A stretch of 40,276 nt of DNA, taken from Phycisphaerae bacterium (GTDB lineage Bacteria > Planctomycetota > Phycisphaerae > Phycisphaerales > SM1A02). The stretch lies in contig PAHO01000009.1 of NCBI GenBank assembly GCA_002705085.1, forward strand, positions 1 through 40,276. The letters run 5' to 3'. The notes under the pieces are model-generated. The model ran no database searches. It was not told the DNA's origin and saw only the letters and a list, made by a program, of their open reading frames with translations. Both the position numbers and the translations under genes were made by a program. Shown one piece after another: positions 8,096 through 18,249 of this stretch (positions within the stretch are counted from its first letter, which is position 1; each line of letters starts with the position of its first letter).

Positions 8096-9039
8096 GCTAT
8101 GTCGTCAGCAATGCTGTCCACAATGGGCTCAATCGCGGTTCCGCTCCGGGTCCGCAGGCGATGCGCGACGGTAGGGATCAAGTGCTGTCGAATATCGTCG
8201 GGCCGGACGTGATCTCGCCCCGCCAACAGTGCTTGGGTCCGTGCCACAGTGGCGATGGCCAACGAACCACGGGGCGAAAGGCCCAGTTGCAATTGATCAT
8301 GCAGACGGGTTGCTTGTGCAAAAGCCACGATCCATCGTTCGGCATCCTCAGCAAGATGAATATCTTCAGCTTGCTGCCGAAGTGTCAGCATGTCTTTTGG
8401 GCACATGACTTCGGTCAGAGTGGGGAGCGTTCGATCGTTGGGGCGTTCACGCAGAATGCGCTGTTCATCTGCTGCCGAGGGGTATCCGGGGGTGACAAGC
8501 ATCAAGAACCGGTCCAGTTGGCTTTCCGGGAGGGCAAAGGTGCCTTCTTCTTCTTGAGGATTTTGGGTTGCCACCACAAAGAACATTTCGGGCAAGACGT
8601 GTCTGGTCCCGTCGACGGTGACCGCGCCTTCGGCCATGGCCTCCAGCAAGGCTGATTGGGTGCGGGGGGTGGCTCGGTTGATTTCATCAAACAGCACACA
8701 GTCGGCAAAGACAGGTCCCGGCTCAAAACGCAGTCCATCAGCGCTGGGGACTGCCGCGCCAGTGAGGTCGGCGGGGAGAAGGTCTGGCGTGCCTTGGATT
8801 CGTGAAAATTGCCCTCCCAAGAGTCGGGTCAGTCCGCGGGCCAGCAATGTTTTTCCTGTTCCCGGACGGTCCTCGATCAACAGATGCCCCCCGGCAATGG
8901 CGCAGATCAAGGTTCTCTCGATGAGTTCAGTGCCACCAAGGTGGATCGAAGCCAGACCGGCTCGGAGATTTGCAACCGTCTCTCGTACATTCACAACTTT
9001 GATCTTATCCTCAGTCGGTGCCTGCTCTCCAAGATTCAA
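8083..9039 (-). CDS. MoxR-family AAA+ ATPase
   Basis: This is a 318-residue AAA+ ATPase of the MoxR group, chaperone-like proteins that help mature metalloenzyme or envelope complexes. Walker A is EDRPGTGKT at 56-64, Walker B VLFDEINR at 115-122, sensor 1 lies in VVATQNPQEEEGTF, and the arginine-finger region is in PESQLDRFLM. The lid domain contains the usual LSPRGSLAIATVARTQAL stretch. The listed start is TTG 9039 with a GGGAGGG stretch almost touching it; a GTG at 8994 would remove 15 residues and is also possible. Its 5' end overlaps the divergent gene at 9018. The expected DUF58/VWA partners are not in the window. Confidence 0.92.
   Translation of the reverse strand: MNLGEQAPTEDKIKVVNVRETVANLRAGLASIHLGGTELIERTLICAIAGGHLLIEDRPGTGKTLLARGLTRLLGGQFSRIQGTPDLLPADLTGAAVPSADGLRFEPGPVFADCVLFDEINRATPRTQSALLEAMAEGAVTVDGTRHVLPEMFFVVATQNPQEEEGTFALPESQLDRFLMLVTPGYPSAADEQRILRERPNDRTLPTLTEVMCPKDMLTLRQQAEDIHLAEDAERWIVAFAQATRLHDQLQLGLSPRGSLAIATVARTQALLAGRDHVRPDDIRQHLIPTVAHRLRTRSGTAIEPIVDSIADDIAWAV
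9006..9011 (+). promoter_or_regulatory. TANNNT box (TATCCT) 6 bases before the zinc-ribbon gene
   Basis: TATCCT ends 6 bases before GTG 9018. There is no Shine-Dalgarno sequence, so a leaderless transcript is possible. The box lies inside the start region of the opposite-strand MoxR gene. Confidence 0.3.
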
Positions 9040-9893
9040 TCCCTCCCGTGGAACTTCGGGGCCGTCGACTGGCGCAATCTTTGGAATGCCGCCATTGTGG
9101 GTTCGATCTGAAAGGGGTCCAGTTGGATGGACGGTGTCCCGAGTGCGGCCAGCCCGTTTGGCCCTCGGTCTTGCTTTGGCTTGACCCCGAGCGCGACCGG
9201 TTGCCCATGTTGGATCATCCGCATCGGGTGGCCAGGCGGCTGGTTCTTATGGCTGACGGCTTTACTTTGCTGGCGATCCTCAGTGCGCTCGCCTTGGCTT
9301 GGCACGCGGCAAGCCAAATCACCTTTGGTATTTCATTGCTGTCCATGATGAGAATGGTGGGATCTTGCTCTGAAATTGGGATCACGGCCGTCCCGGTGTT
9401 GATGGTGCTGTGTTCCATCGGGATTGGGCAGGACCAATATCCATTGGGATGGCCGCTTCGCATTTTTCGCTTGGGGCTCCTAGGCATTGCTTTGGGCAAT
9501 GCCCTGGGCATTCCAGCGCTGGCGGCCGTGGCCTTGGCCATGGCCTTGCTGGGCTTTCGATCGTGTGTTCGTTCCATTGGGGCGCGATCACGGGCATTTC
9601 GTGAAGCCGGCCCCGAACGCCAGCGTCTGCTGGAAATGGCTTTGGTCAGTTTGATGTTGGCGGGGGGGCTTCTGCTGGAAGCGTGGCGACGGGGGGCCGA
9701 TGGTTGGCCGTGGGCGCCGGGGGTCTCGACCGTTCTTTTGACCGTTTCTTCCGGTTTTTTGGTGGTGGGATTTTTGTATTTTCGCCGCAACGTCCGCTGG
9801 ATTTCCGAGTCGCTCTGCGGGCCATCCCCCCGGCTGCGAACCCTGTTGTGGGCCGAAGATGATGATTTGCTCCGAGGCTGGGGCCGTTTCTGA
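9018..9893 (+). CDS. Zinc-ribbon membrane protein of unknown function
   Basis: The 291-residue product has an N-terminal zinc ribbon, with Cys at 24, 27, 40 and 43 in the pattern CRHCGFDL...GRCPECG. Several membrane segments follow, near residues 79-97, 120-138, 153-180, 209-222 and 238-258. Proteins with this CxxCGYDL/CPECG ribbon joined to membrane helices are frequent in Planctomycetota, but their function is unknown to me. The GTG at 9018 overlaps the divergent MoxR start by 22 bases; GTG 9048 is an alternative that still keeps the ribbon, and neither has a Shine-Dalgarno sequence. The ribbon may bind a nucleic acid or protein partner; this is only a guess. Confidence 0.75.
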   Translation: MPALQDSIPPVELRGRRLAQSLECRHCGFDLKGVQLDGRCPECGQPVWPSVLLWLDPERDRLPMLDHPHRVARRLVLMADGFTLLAILSALALAWHAASQITFGISLLSMMRMVGSCSEIGITAVPVLMVLCSIGIGQDQYPLGWPLRIFRLGLLGIALGNALGIPALAAVALAMALLGFRSCVRSIGARSRAFREAGPERQRLLEMALVSLMLAGGLLLEAWRRGADGWPWAPGVSTVLLTVSSGFLVVGFLYFRRNVRWISESLCGPSPRLRTLLWAEDDDLLRGWGRF

Positions 9894-10066
9894 TCCGACC
9901 GCCAAGATGGCAGGGGACTGGCGGGAACGTCGATGGGCGGCAGGCAAAAAGGCCGTGAAAGCGGCCATCCACGGTGGCGCGCGGGTTGCAACTTCGTTTG
10001 AACCGGCTGGCAAGCGTATGCAGCCGGGTTCAATGACCGATCCCGCCCGTCAGGAGACGATCCACC

Positions 10067-11773
<1,707 letters not shown>

Positions 11774-11863
11774 GCCTCGCCATTTCGCCAACTGCCCGGC
11801 GCACCTCGCACCACATCAAACGACAAAAAGAACCAACAAGAACACACTCTGGAGAACAAGAAC

Positions 11864-12154
11864 ATGTCCGTTCAACCCCTCGAAGATCGAATTGTGATCA
11901 AGCCTGCCGACGCCGAAACACGTACGGAGTCTGGCATCTACCTCCCCGAAACCGCCAAGGAAAAGCCCATGCAAGGCAAAGTGGTTTCGGTTGGCCCTGG
12001 CCGACGATTGGACAATGGTGAGCGCGTGAAGCCTGCCGTCAAAAAAGGTGACATTGTGGTGTACGGCAAGTACGCCGGCACTGAGATTGAGATCAAGAAC
12101 ACCACCCACATCATTGTTCGTGAAAGCGAACTCCTTGGTGTGATCGAGGGCTGA
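11864..12154 (+). CDS. groES: GroES co-chaperonin
   Basis: This is a 96-residue cap of the chaperonin ring. It begins MSVQPLEDRIVIKPADAE, shows GIYLPETAKEKP and the KVVSVGPGR turn, and ends DIVVYGKYAGTEIEI...ILGVIEG-like, all standard for GroES. Length is normal. GGAG at 11851-11854 precedes the ATG by 9 bases. It lies 90 bases after the first groEL and 9 bases before the second, so either copy could use it. Confidence 0.97.
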   Translation: MSVQPLEDRIVIKPADAETRTESGIYLPETAKEKPMQGKVVSVGPGRRLDNGERVKPAVKKGDIVVYGKYAGTEIEIKNTTHIIVRESELLGVIEG

Positions 12155-12163
12155 GGAGTACCT

Positions 12164-13777
12164 ATGTCTGCGAAACAAATGAAGTTTGACGCCGACGCGC
12201 GTCTGTCCCTTCTTTCCGGAGCTGAGCAAATCGCTCGTGCGGTGGCCGTCACCATGGGGCCTACTGGTCGACATGTGGTGCTGCAGAAGTCCTTCGGCGG
12301 GCCCGCCGTCACCAAAGATGGTGTGAGTGTGGCCCGTGAAGTTGAGTTGTCGCATCCCTTCGAGAACATGGGTGCGAAGATGGTGCACCAAGTGGCAAAG
12401 AAAACGGCGGATGTCGCTGGTGATGGCACCACCGCAGCCACCGTGCTTGCTCACGCCATTTTGGAGCAAGGACTCAAACAGGTCGCAACGGGTGCGAACG
12501 CCGTGGCCATCCAGCGTGGCGTGGTTGCTGCCGCTGAAGTGGCCTGTGGGGCTGTGGATGAAATCGCCAAGCCTTGCAAGAAGATGGATGATCTTCAAAA
12601 GGTTGCGACGGTTTCAGCCAACCATGACCGTGAACTGGGCGGCATGATTGCCCAAGCCATCGACACTGTCGGTGCCGACGGTGTGGTCGAGGTCGAAGAA
12701 GGAAAAAGCCTCGAGACCACTCTGGACTTTGTTGAGGGCATGAGCTTCGACAAGGGCTGGCTCTCACCGTATTTCATGACTGACCCCAAGGCTGCGGAGT
12801 GCGTTCTCGAAGATGCTCGGGTATTGATTCATGAGAAGAAAATCTCCAATCTTGCGGATTTGCTCCCCTTGTTGAACAAAGTGGCCACCGACGGCAAGCC
12901 TTTGTTGATCATTGCTGAAGAAGTGGAGAATGAAGCTTTGGCCGCCTTGGTGGTCAACCAGCTGCGCGGTGTGCTCAAAGTTGCTGCGGTCAAAGCACCG
13001 GGTTTCGGTGACCGTCGCAAGGCCATGCTTGGCGACATTGCTGTGATGACCGGCGCGACATTCTTCTCCGAAGACCTCGGGCGGAATCTTGAAGAGGTCG
13101 AACTCAATGAGCTTGGGACAGCGAAGAAGATTGTTGTGAACAAGGACAGCACCGTCATTGTCGAAGGTGCAGGGAAAAAGTCCGATGTGAAAGCACGGGT
13201 GGGCCAAATCGAGGCTCAGATCGAGCAATCCAGCAGCGACTATGACCGTGAAAAGTTGCAAGAGCGGTTGGCGAAGTTGACCGGCGGCGTTGCCGTCCTT
13301 CGGGTGGGAGGGCACACCGAGGTCGAGATGAAGGAGCGGAAGGATCGCGTCGATGACGCCATCCACGCCACTCGAGCCGCCGCGAAGGAGGGGTTTGTCC
13401 CTGGTGGTGGCGTGGCCGCTCTTCGGGCCATTACTGCCGTCAGCGAAGGACGTCGCAAGGGCAAAGGTGATGAGAAGCTTGGCTTCGACATTCTGGCCGA
13501 GGCCCTTCGAGCGCCCGCTCGACAAATTTCAGAAAATGCTGGCCATGACGGAGACGTGGTGGTTGAGAAGGTGCTTGAGAGCAAAGGGGCCCATGGCTTC
13601 AATGCTGGCTCTGGTGCTTACGAAGACCTTGTGAAGGCAGGCATTCTCGATCCGGCCTTGGTCGTGAAGACCTGCATCCGTCACGCGGCTTCCGTCGCTG
13701 GACTCATGTTGACCACTGATGTGGTTTTGACCGACCTTGAGGAGAAGGCTGAGCCCGTCACCGGCGCGACTGCCTGA
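12164..13777 (+). CDS. groEL: GroEL chaperonin, second copy, without GGM tail
   Basis: This is a 537-residue chaperonin that differs clearly from the first copy throughout. ATP-site motifs are kept: [18 protein letters not shown] and the catalytic Asp in [12 protein letters not shown]. The apical domain differs and the C-terminus ends after [18 protein letters not shown], with no GGM repeat, so its cavity floor differs from the first copy. GAGGAG lies 5 bases before the ATG. It is coupled closely to groES (9 bases). In bacteria with several GroELs, copies often serve different clients or stress states; that the same applies here is an inference. Confidence 0.96.
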   Translation: MSAKQMKFDADARLSLLSGAEQIARAVAVTMGPTGRHVVLQKSFGGPAVTKDGVSVAREVELSHPFENMGAKMVHQVAKKTADVAGDGTTAATVLAHAILEQGLKQVATGANAVAIQRGVVAAAEVACGAVDEIAKPCKKMDDLQKVATVSANHDRELGGMIAQAIDTVGADGVVEVEEGKSLETTLDFVEGMSFDKGWLSPYFMTDPKAAECVLEDARVLIHEKKISNLADLLPLLNKVATDGKPLLIIAEEVENEALAALVVNQLRGVLKVAAVKAPGFGDRRKAMLGDIAVMTGATFFSEDLGRNLEEVELNELGTAKKIVVNKDSTVIVEGAGKKSDVKARVGQIEAQIEQSSSDYDREKLQERLAKLTGGVAVLRVGGHTEVEMKERKDRVDDAIHATRAAAKEGFVPGGGVAALRAITAVSEGRRKGKGDEKLGFDILAEALRAPARQISENAGHDGDVVVEKVLESKGAHGFNAGSGAYEDLVKAGILDPALVVKTCIRHAASVAGLMLTTDVVLTDLEEKAEPVTGATA

Positions 13778-13797
13778 TCCTTTGGTAAAGAATCAAG

Positions 13798-13826
13798 GGT
13801 CGGGTGAGCTGGCGGCTTGCCCGACC
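13798..13826 (+). terminator. Possible intrinsic terminator after groEL2
   Basis: GGTCGGG (13798-13804) pairs with CCCGACC (13820-13826), with an inner AGC/GCT pairing, and is followed by TTTCCTTG. The stem is G+C-rich but the T tract is short. It may separate the chaperonin genes from dnaJ, or only weaken read-through. It overlaps the upstream TTG start at 13817, which argues for the later dnaJ start. Confidence 0.45.
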
Positions 13827-13852
13827 TTTCCTTGTCTGCACAGGAATCTCTC

Positions 13853-15004
13853 GTGGCTGCAAAGCGTGATTATTACGAAGTGCTAGGGGTTGATCGATCT
13901 GCTTCGGCTGACGACATCAAGCGCTCGTACCGCCGCTTGGCCATGAAGTACCACCCCGATCGCAATCCCGGCGATGCTGAGGCCGAGGCTTTGTTTAAAG
14001 AAGCCTCTGAGGCATATGAGGTTCTTTCAGATGGGGACCGTCGGCAACGCTACGACCAATTTGGTCATGAAGGTCTGCGCGGCACCCCGGGACACGACTT
14101 CGGATCGATGAACGCTGAAGACATCTTCTCCATGTTCCAAGACATCTTTGGCGGAGGAGGCGGTGGGTTTGGCGGGGGTCGTCGAGAGCGAGGGGTCAAA
14201 CGAGGCTTTGATCTTGAGACCGAGATTGAGTTGACGCTGTCCGAAATCCTTGAAGGGGCCGAGCGCACCGTCGAGTACCAGCGGCTTGAGGTGTGTGACA
14301 CCTGCGAGGGGTCAGGGGCAGCTCCTGGCACCACCCCCGAAACCTGCGCGGCTTGCGGTGGACAAGGACAGGTGATGCAACAGGGACTGGGCGGCATGTT
14401 CCGAATGGTTGCCGCTTGCCCTCAATGCCGGGGCCGGGGGAAGTTGATCACCAAGAAGTGCACCGACTGCCGGGGTAGTGGACGCAAGCCCGTGGCCAAG
14501 CAGGTGGAAGTCAAAATTCCCGCCGGCGTTCGGGAGGGGCAAGTGGTCCGCATCTCCGGTGAAGGCGAACCGCCGGCCCCCGAAGTTTCGCCGGATGGCA
14601 GCGGAACCCGCGGCGACTTGCACGTGGTGATTCGCGAAGCTGAGCACGATCGATTTGAGCGTGATGGCGATGATCTGTTGTTGGCCCATCCCATGGGGTT
14701 TGGACTGGCAGCATTGGGAGGATCGATCTCCGTGGAGGGCCTCGATGGGGACGTTCAAGTCGAGGTTCCGGCGGGAAGCCAACATGGGGACGTTCTGCGC
14801 GTTCCAGGCCGAGGCTTGGTCCCCTTGGGGAAGCCGGGGCGGCGCGGAGATTTGGTTTTGATTTTGCAGCTGGTGGTTCCAGAACGTTTGGATCAGGACC
14901 AGCGGGCCATACTCGAGGAATGGAGCCGGGTTGAGCCGGATCCCTTGGACATCACTGGTGGTGGTTCTTGGTGGGACCGCCTGCGTCAAAGATTGGGTCG
15001 TTGA
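13853..15004 (+). CDS. dnaJ: DnaJ chaperone (Hsp40)
   Basis: This is a 383-residue co-chaperone that delivers clients to DnaK and stimulates its ATPase. Domain order is standard. The J domain has HPD at 34-36, then a Gly/Phe-rich linker with a run of six glycines, then four CxxCxGxG zinc motifs (148-155, 165-172, 189-196 and 203-210), then the C-terminal client-binding domains. The start chosen is GTG 13853 because AGGA at 13842-13845 is well spaced and the product then begins [13 protein letters not shown]. The in-frame TTG at 13817 lies inside a hairpin. grpE begins two bases after the stop codon. No dnaK lies in the window. Confidence 0.96.
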   Translation: MAAKRDYYEVLGVDRSASADDIKRSYRRLAMKYHPDRNPGDAEAEALFKEASEAYEVLSDGDRRQRYDQFGHEGLRGTPGHDFGSMNAEDIFSMFQDIFGGGGGGFGGGRRERGVKRGFDLETEIELTLSEILEGAERTVEYQRLEVCDTCEGSGAAPGTTPETCAACGGQGQVMQQGLGGMFRMVAACPQCRGRGKLITKKCTDCRGSGRKPVAKQVEVKIPAGVREGQVVRISGEGEPPAPEVSPDGSGTRGDLHVVIREAEHDRFERDGDDLLLAHPMGFGLAALGGSISVEGLDGDVQVEVPAGSQHGDVLRVPGRGLVPLGKPGRRGDLVLILQLVVPERLDQDQRAILEEWSRVEPDPLDITGGGSWWDRLRQRLGR

Positions 15005-15006
15005 TC

Positions 15007-15573
15007 ATGAACGAAGAAGAATCCACTCCCGAACCTGAAACTGTCGAGTGCGAGTCGGAGCAGCCGTCTGCTGATTCTGAAGGCGACGAGGCCTCATCCC
15101 CGTCGGTCGAAGAAACGCTGCGTGCCGAACTCGCCGAAGCCCTCGAGGCCCGTCAACGTGCGTTGGCTGATTTTCAGAATTTCCAACGTCGCAGTCTCGA
15201 GAACGAGAAGAGGGCCACCGCTTCTGGCCGCATGGATGTCATTCGACCTTTGCTCGGTGTGCTCGATCAGGTCGATCTCGCACTTTCTCAAGATCCTGAT
15301 GCCGTCTCCATAGAAGCGATGTTCTCTGGCGTACAGTTGGTCCGCGACGAAATGTGCCGAGTTCTTGACGGGCAAGGTGTGGTGGCCATTGATCCAGAGC
15401 CGGGCACGGAATTCGACGCCCACCACCATCAAGCCGTGGTTCATGAATCAAGTTCTGACATTCCTGAAGGATGCATTATCCGTCGTCTGCAAATTGGTTG
15501 GGTGCACGGTGACATGGTCCTTCGCCCCGCGGTGGTTGCGGTTTCTTCGGGTGCCGACTCGGAGTCCGACTGA
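15007..15573 (+). CDS. grpE: GrpE nucleotide exchange factor
   Basis: This is a 188-residue exchange factor that releases ADP from DnaK. The N-terminal 40 residues are acidic and probably disordered. A long helix follows (ALEARQRALADFQNFQRR-type heptads), then IRPLLGVLDQVDLAL, and the C-terminal beta domain with the characteristic FDAHHHQAV...GDMVLRPAVV-like pattern. Length is typical. The ATG at 15007 is preceded by dnaJ with a two-base gap, and its TGA overlaps the ATG of the next gene (TGATG). Coupling of dnaJ and grpE supports joint expression. Confidence 0.94.
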   Translation: MNEEESTPEPETVECESEQPSADSEGDEASSPSVEETLRAELAEALEARQRALADFQNFQRRSLENEKRATASGRMDVIRPLLGVLDQVDLALSQDPDAVSIEAMFSGVQLVRDEMCRVLDGQGVVAIDPEPGTEFDAHHHQAVVHESSSDIPEGCIIRRLQIGWVHGDMVLRPAVVAVSSGADSESD

Positions 15574-15881
15574 TGCCGACGTACGAGTATGAATGTCCCG
15601 ATTGTGGTCACGCGTTTGAACTCTTTCAGTCCATGACGGCCAAGGTGAAACGCACGTGCCCCGAGTGCGGTTCTCGCAAGTTGAAGCGCCTGATCGGCAC
15701 TGGGGGGGCGGTTCTCTTCAAAGGCGGTGGTTTTTACGAGACCGATTACCGCAGCGCGGGGTACAAGAAGGACGCCAAAGCGGCGGAGTCCAAGCCCAAG
15801 AAGAGCGGTGAGGCCAAAGGGTCGGGCGAGTCAACATCCAAAAAGTCTTCAGGAAGTTCCAAAACTTCAAAGTCGGACTAG
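15573..15881 (+). CDS. FmdB-family zinc-ribbon protein
   Basis: This is a 102-residue protein starting MPTYEYECPDCGH, the standard opening of the FmdB/regulatory zinc-ribbon family. Cys pairs at 8/11 and 29/32 form one ribbon, and IGTGGAVLFKGGGFYETDYR matches the family's conserved middle. The last 35 residues are Lys- and Ser-rich and low in complexity. The family is widespread, but its biochemical role is not firmly known; regulatory activity has been proposed. Its ATG overlaps the grpE stop, so it is co-translated with the chaperone genes. Confidence 0.88.
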   Translation: MPTYEYECPDCGHAFELFQSMTAKVKRTCPECGSRKLKRLIGTGGAVLFKGGGFYETDYRSAGYKKDAKAAESKPKKSGEAKGSGESTSKKSSGSSKTSKSD

Positions 15882-15892
15882 GCTCCACTTCC

Positions 15893-18232
15893 GTGCCCCG
15901 CCGATTCCGCCAGCGCATTCTGGACCATTTGGCCCACCCCAAAGCTCGCCCCGAGCCTTTTGAGGTCTTGGCGGATCAGCTGTCCATTCCGGACGAAGAA
16001 CTTCAATTGTTCGAGCAATGTCTCGATCTCATGATCGAAGAAGAATCATTGGTGGTTCTTCGTGGGTGTTTGGCCCTGCCAGCGATGCCCGATCGGGTTG
16101 AAGGGCGATTCAAGCGTCATCCACGCGGATTTGGCTTTGTTCGCACCGCGACTCCATTTGCCGAAGGCGATCTCTACATTCCGGCCGAAGACACCGGCGG
16201 TGCCATGACGGGTGATGTTGTTCAAGCTGAGGTCAGGCACGGCCGCCGGGGCGATCGAACTTCGGGTCGCGTGGTGGATGTGGTGCAACGTCGACGAACC
16301 CGGTTCACCGGCACGATGATCAAACACGGATCGGGCTGGATTGCTGAACCGGATGGTCGAGACCTTGGTGAGTTGGTGGTCGTTCGGGATGCAGATGCCA
16401 AACATGTCACGGTGGGTGACAAAGTGGTCTTGGAGATCGTCCACTTTCCTGAGGGGGCATACCACGCCGAGGGCGTGGTGGTGGAAGTGCTCGGTGCGGC
16501 TGGTGAACCTGATGTCGAAACAGCGGCGGTGATTGCGGCCCACGGGCTGCACACCACTTTCGATGATGCGGCTTTGGATGCCGCCGGCAACGCCGCCCGT
16601 GATTTTGAAGCGACGTTGCCAGAGGAGCGTGCGGCGAGAGAGGATCTCACCGACCGGTTGATCTTCACGATTGACCCCGACGACTCCAAGGACTTCGACG
16701 ACGCCATTTCGATCCGGTGGGACTCTCGGTCCAAAGAATGGGAATTGGGCATTCACATCGCGGACGTTGCTTTCTTTGTCCCTCCAGACTCTCCTTTGGA
16801 TCAAGAAGCCCGGGCCCGAGGCAATAGCGCATATCTGCCACGTTTGGTGCTTCCCATGTTGCCCGAAGTGCTCAGCAACGGTGTGTGTTCATTGCAGCCG
16901 GGGGTCGAACGCATGGCCAAGAGTGTGTTCGTCACGCTCGACAGCAAGGGCAAGGTGCTTCGAGAGCGATTTGCCGCGACCGTGATCCGATCGGCCAAGC
17001 GGTTTACCTACCGCGAGGCGCAGGCGGTCATCGACGGAGATTTGTCCGCGGCAGAGGGCTTTGCTCGGACCGCCGCGGAGTATCCCGACGAACTGATTGA
17101 AGCTCTCCGCATGTCCGATCGTCTGGCCAAGATCATTCAAACGCGGCGACGGCGGGACGGCATGATTCACTTGGATTTGCCCGATGTTGATTTGGTCTTC
17201 GCCGAGGACGGCCGTGTGGTTGATGCGGTGCCGGAGGATGACGCCTTCACCCACACCCTCATTGAGATGTTCATGGTGGAGGCCAACGAAGCCGTCGGTC
17301 GACTGTTCGCCAAACTTGAAGTTCCAGTATTGCGCCGGACCCACCCTGATCCGCGTTGGGGTGACATGCAGCAGTTGCGTATCGCTGCTCGCAATGCTGG
17401 CATGGACATTCCCGAAGAACCAACTCGGCACGATCTTCAACGTCTGCTTGATGCGGTCAAGGACAAGCCGCAGTCGCGAGCGGTTTCGTATGCCGTTCTG
17501 CGCACTTTGACCAAGGCAACGTACGCCCCAGCGCTGGTGGGTCACTACGCCTTGGCCAGTCGCCATTACGTTCATTTCACAAGCCCGATCCGTCGGTATC
17601 CCGATCTCACAGCGCACCGGGCCTTGGATGCCTTTTTGGATCGAACCGACAACGGTCAAGATGTGCCCAAAAAGTTTGGTGGCCTCGGTCGTAAGGTCAG
17701 GGCCGACCAGAGGTGTCCGAAAATTGACGCCTTGGAGGATCTTGGCGATCACTGCTCCGAGACCGAAGACAACGCCGAGGCCGCGGAACGCTCCTTGCGA
17801 GAATTCCTCATCTTGCAATTGCTTTCTGAACGGTTCATGGGCGAAGAACTTGATGCCACCGTGGCCGGGGTGTCCACCACCGCCGTCGCGGTTTCGGTGC
17901 AACCGTTCCTGGTTGAAGGTTGGATTGGTCTGGACAACTTGCCCGAGCCGGAAGGTCGACCTGATCGATGGTCATCCGACCCCGCATTCGGTCGGGCCTG
18001 GGCACCGCGATCAGGCTGGATGTTGGCAGTGGGGGACCCGGTCCGGGTTCGAGTGGAAGCGGTCGATCTGTCGTCTCGTACCCTGACCGTCTCAATTGTT
18101 TCAACACCTCGAACCGGGGCCCCACCAAAGCCCAAGTCTGGCTTTGGCTCCAGTCGTCCCTTGGGGGGAAAACAGTTCGGGAAGTCGAGCAACCGAGGTG
18201 AGCGTCGCCGACAGTCGCGTCGCCGACGTTGA
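15893..18232 (+). CDS. rnr: Ribonuclease R
   Basis: This is a 779-residue 3'-to-5' exoribonuclease of the RNB family, which degrades structured RNA. An N-terminal helix-turn-helix-like part and cold-shock domains (RHPRGFGFVRT near 75) are followed by the RNB domain. Its metal-binding Asp cluster IDPDDSKDFDDA is at about 261-272, with NGVCSLQPGVERMAKSV and FTSPIRRYPDLTAHR further on. An S1 domain begins near 648, and the C-terminus is a basic tail. The start is GTG 15893; TAGGCT 8-14 bases upstream gives only weak ribosome pairing. The gene follows the FmdB gene by 11 bases and runs almost into acs. Confidence 0.96.
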   Translation: MPRRFRQRILDHLAHPKARPEPFEVLADQLSIPDEELQLFEQCLDLMIEEESLVVLRGCLALPAMPDRVEGRFKRHPRGFGFVRTATPFAEGDLYIPAEDTGGAMTGDVVQAEVRHGRRGDRTSGRVVDVVQRRRTRFTGTMIKHGSGWIAEPDGRDLGELVVVRDADAKHVTVGDKVVLEIVHFPEGAYHAEGVVVEVLGAAGEPDVETAAVIAAHGLHTTFDDAALDAAGNAARDFEATLPEERAAREDLTDRLIFTIDPDDSKDFDDAISIRWDSRSKEWELGIHIADVAFFVPPDSPLDQEARARGNSAYLPRLVLPMLPEVLSNGVCSLQPGVERMAKSVFVTLDSKGKVLRERFAATVIRSAKRFTYREAQAVIDGDLSAAEGFARTAAEYPDELIEALRMSDRLAKIIQTRRRRDGMIHLDLPDVDLVFAEDGRVVDAVPEDDAFTHTLIEMFMVEANEAVGRLFAKLEVPVLRRTHPDPRWGDMQQLRIAARNAGMDIPEEPTRHDLQRLLDAVKDKPQSRAVSYAVLRTLTKATYAPALVGHYALASRHYVHFTSPIRRYPDLTAHRALDAFLDRTDNGQDVPKKFGGLGRKVRADQRCPKIDALEDLGDHCSETEDNAEAAERSLREFLILQLLSERFMGEELDATVAGVSTTAVAVSVQPFLVEGWIGLDNLPEPEGRPDRWSSDPAFGRAWAPRSGWMLAVGDPVRVRVEAVDLSSRTLTVSIVSTPRTGAPPKPKSGFGSSRPLGGKQFGKSSNRGERRRQSRRRR

Positions 18233-18236
18233 GGCG

Positions 18237-18242
18237 TACACT
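18237..18242 (+). promoter_or_regulatory. TANNNT box (TACACT) 7 bases before acs
   Basis: GTACACT ends 7 bases before the acs ATG. The only purine-rich stretch, AGGG, is two bases from the ATG and too close to act as a ribosome site. A leaderless acs transcript starting near the ATG would fit. Confidence 0.4.
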
Positions 18243-18249
18243 CAGGGCT

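Noticed and set aside
9986-10022. TTGCAA or TTTGAA with TATGCA as a promoter for groEL1
   Set aside because: Spacings are 25 and 14 bases, outside the usual range.
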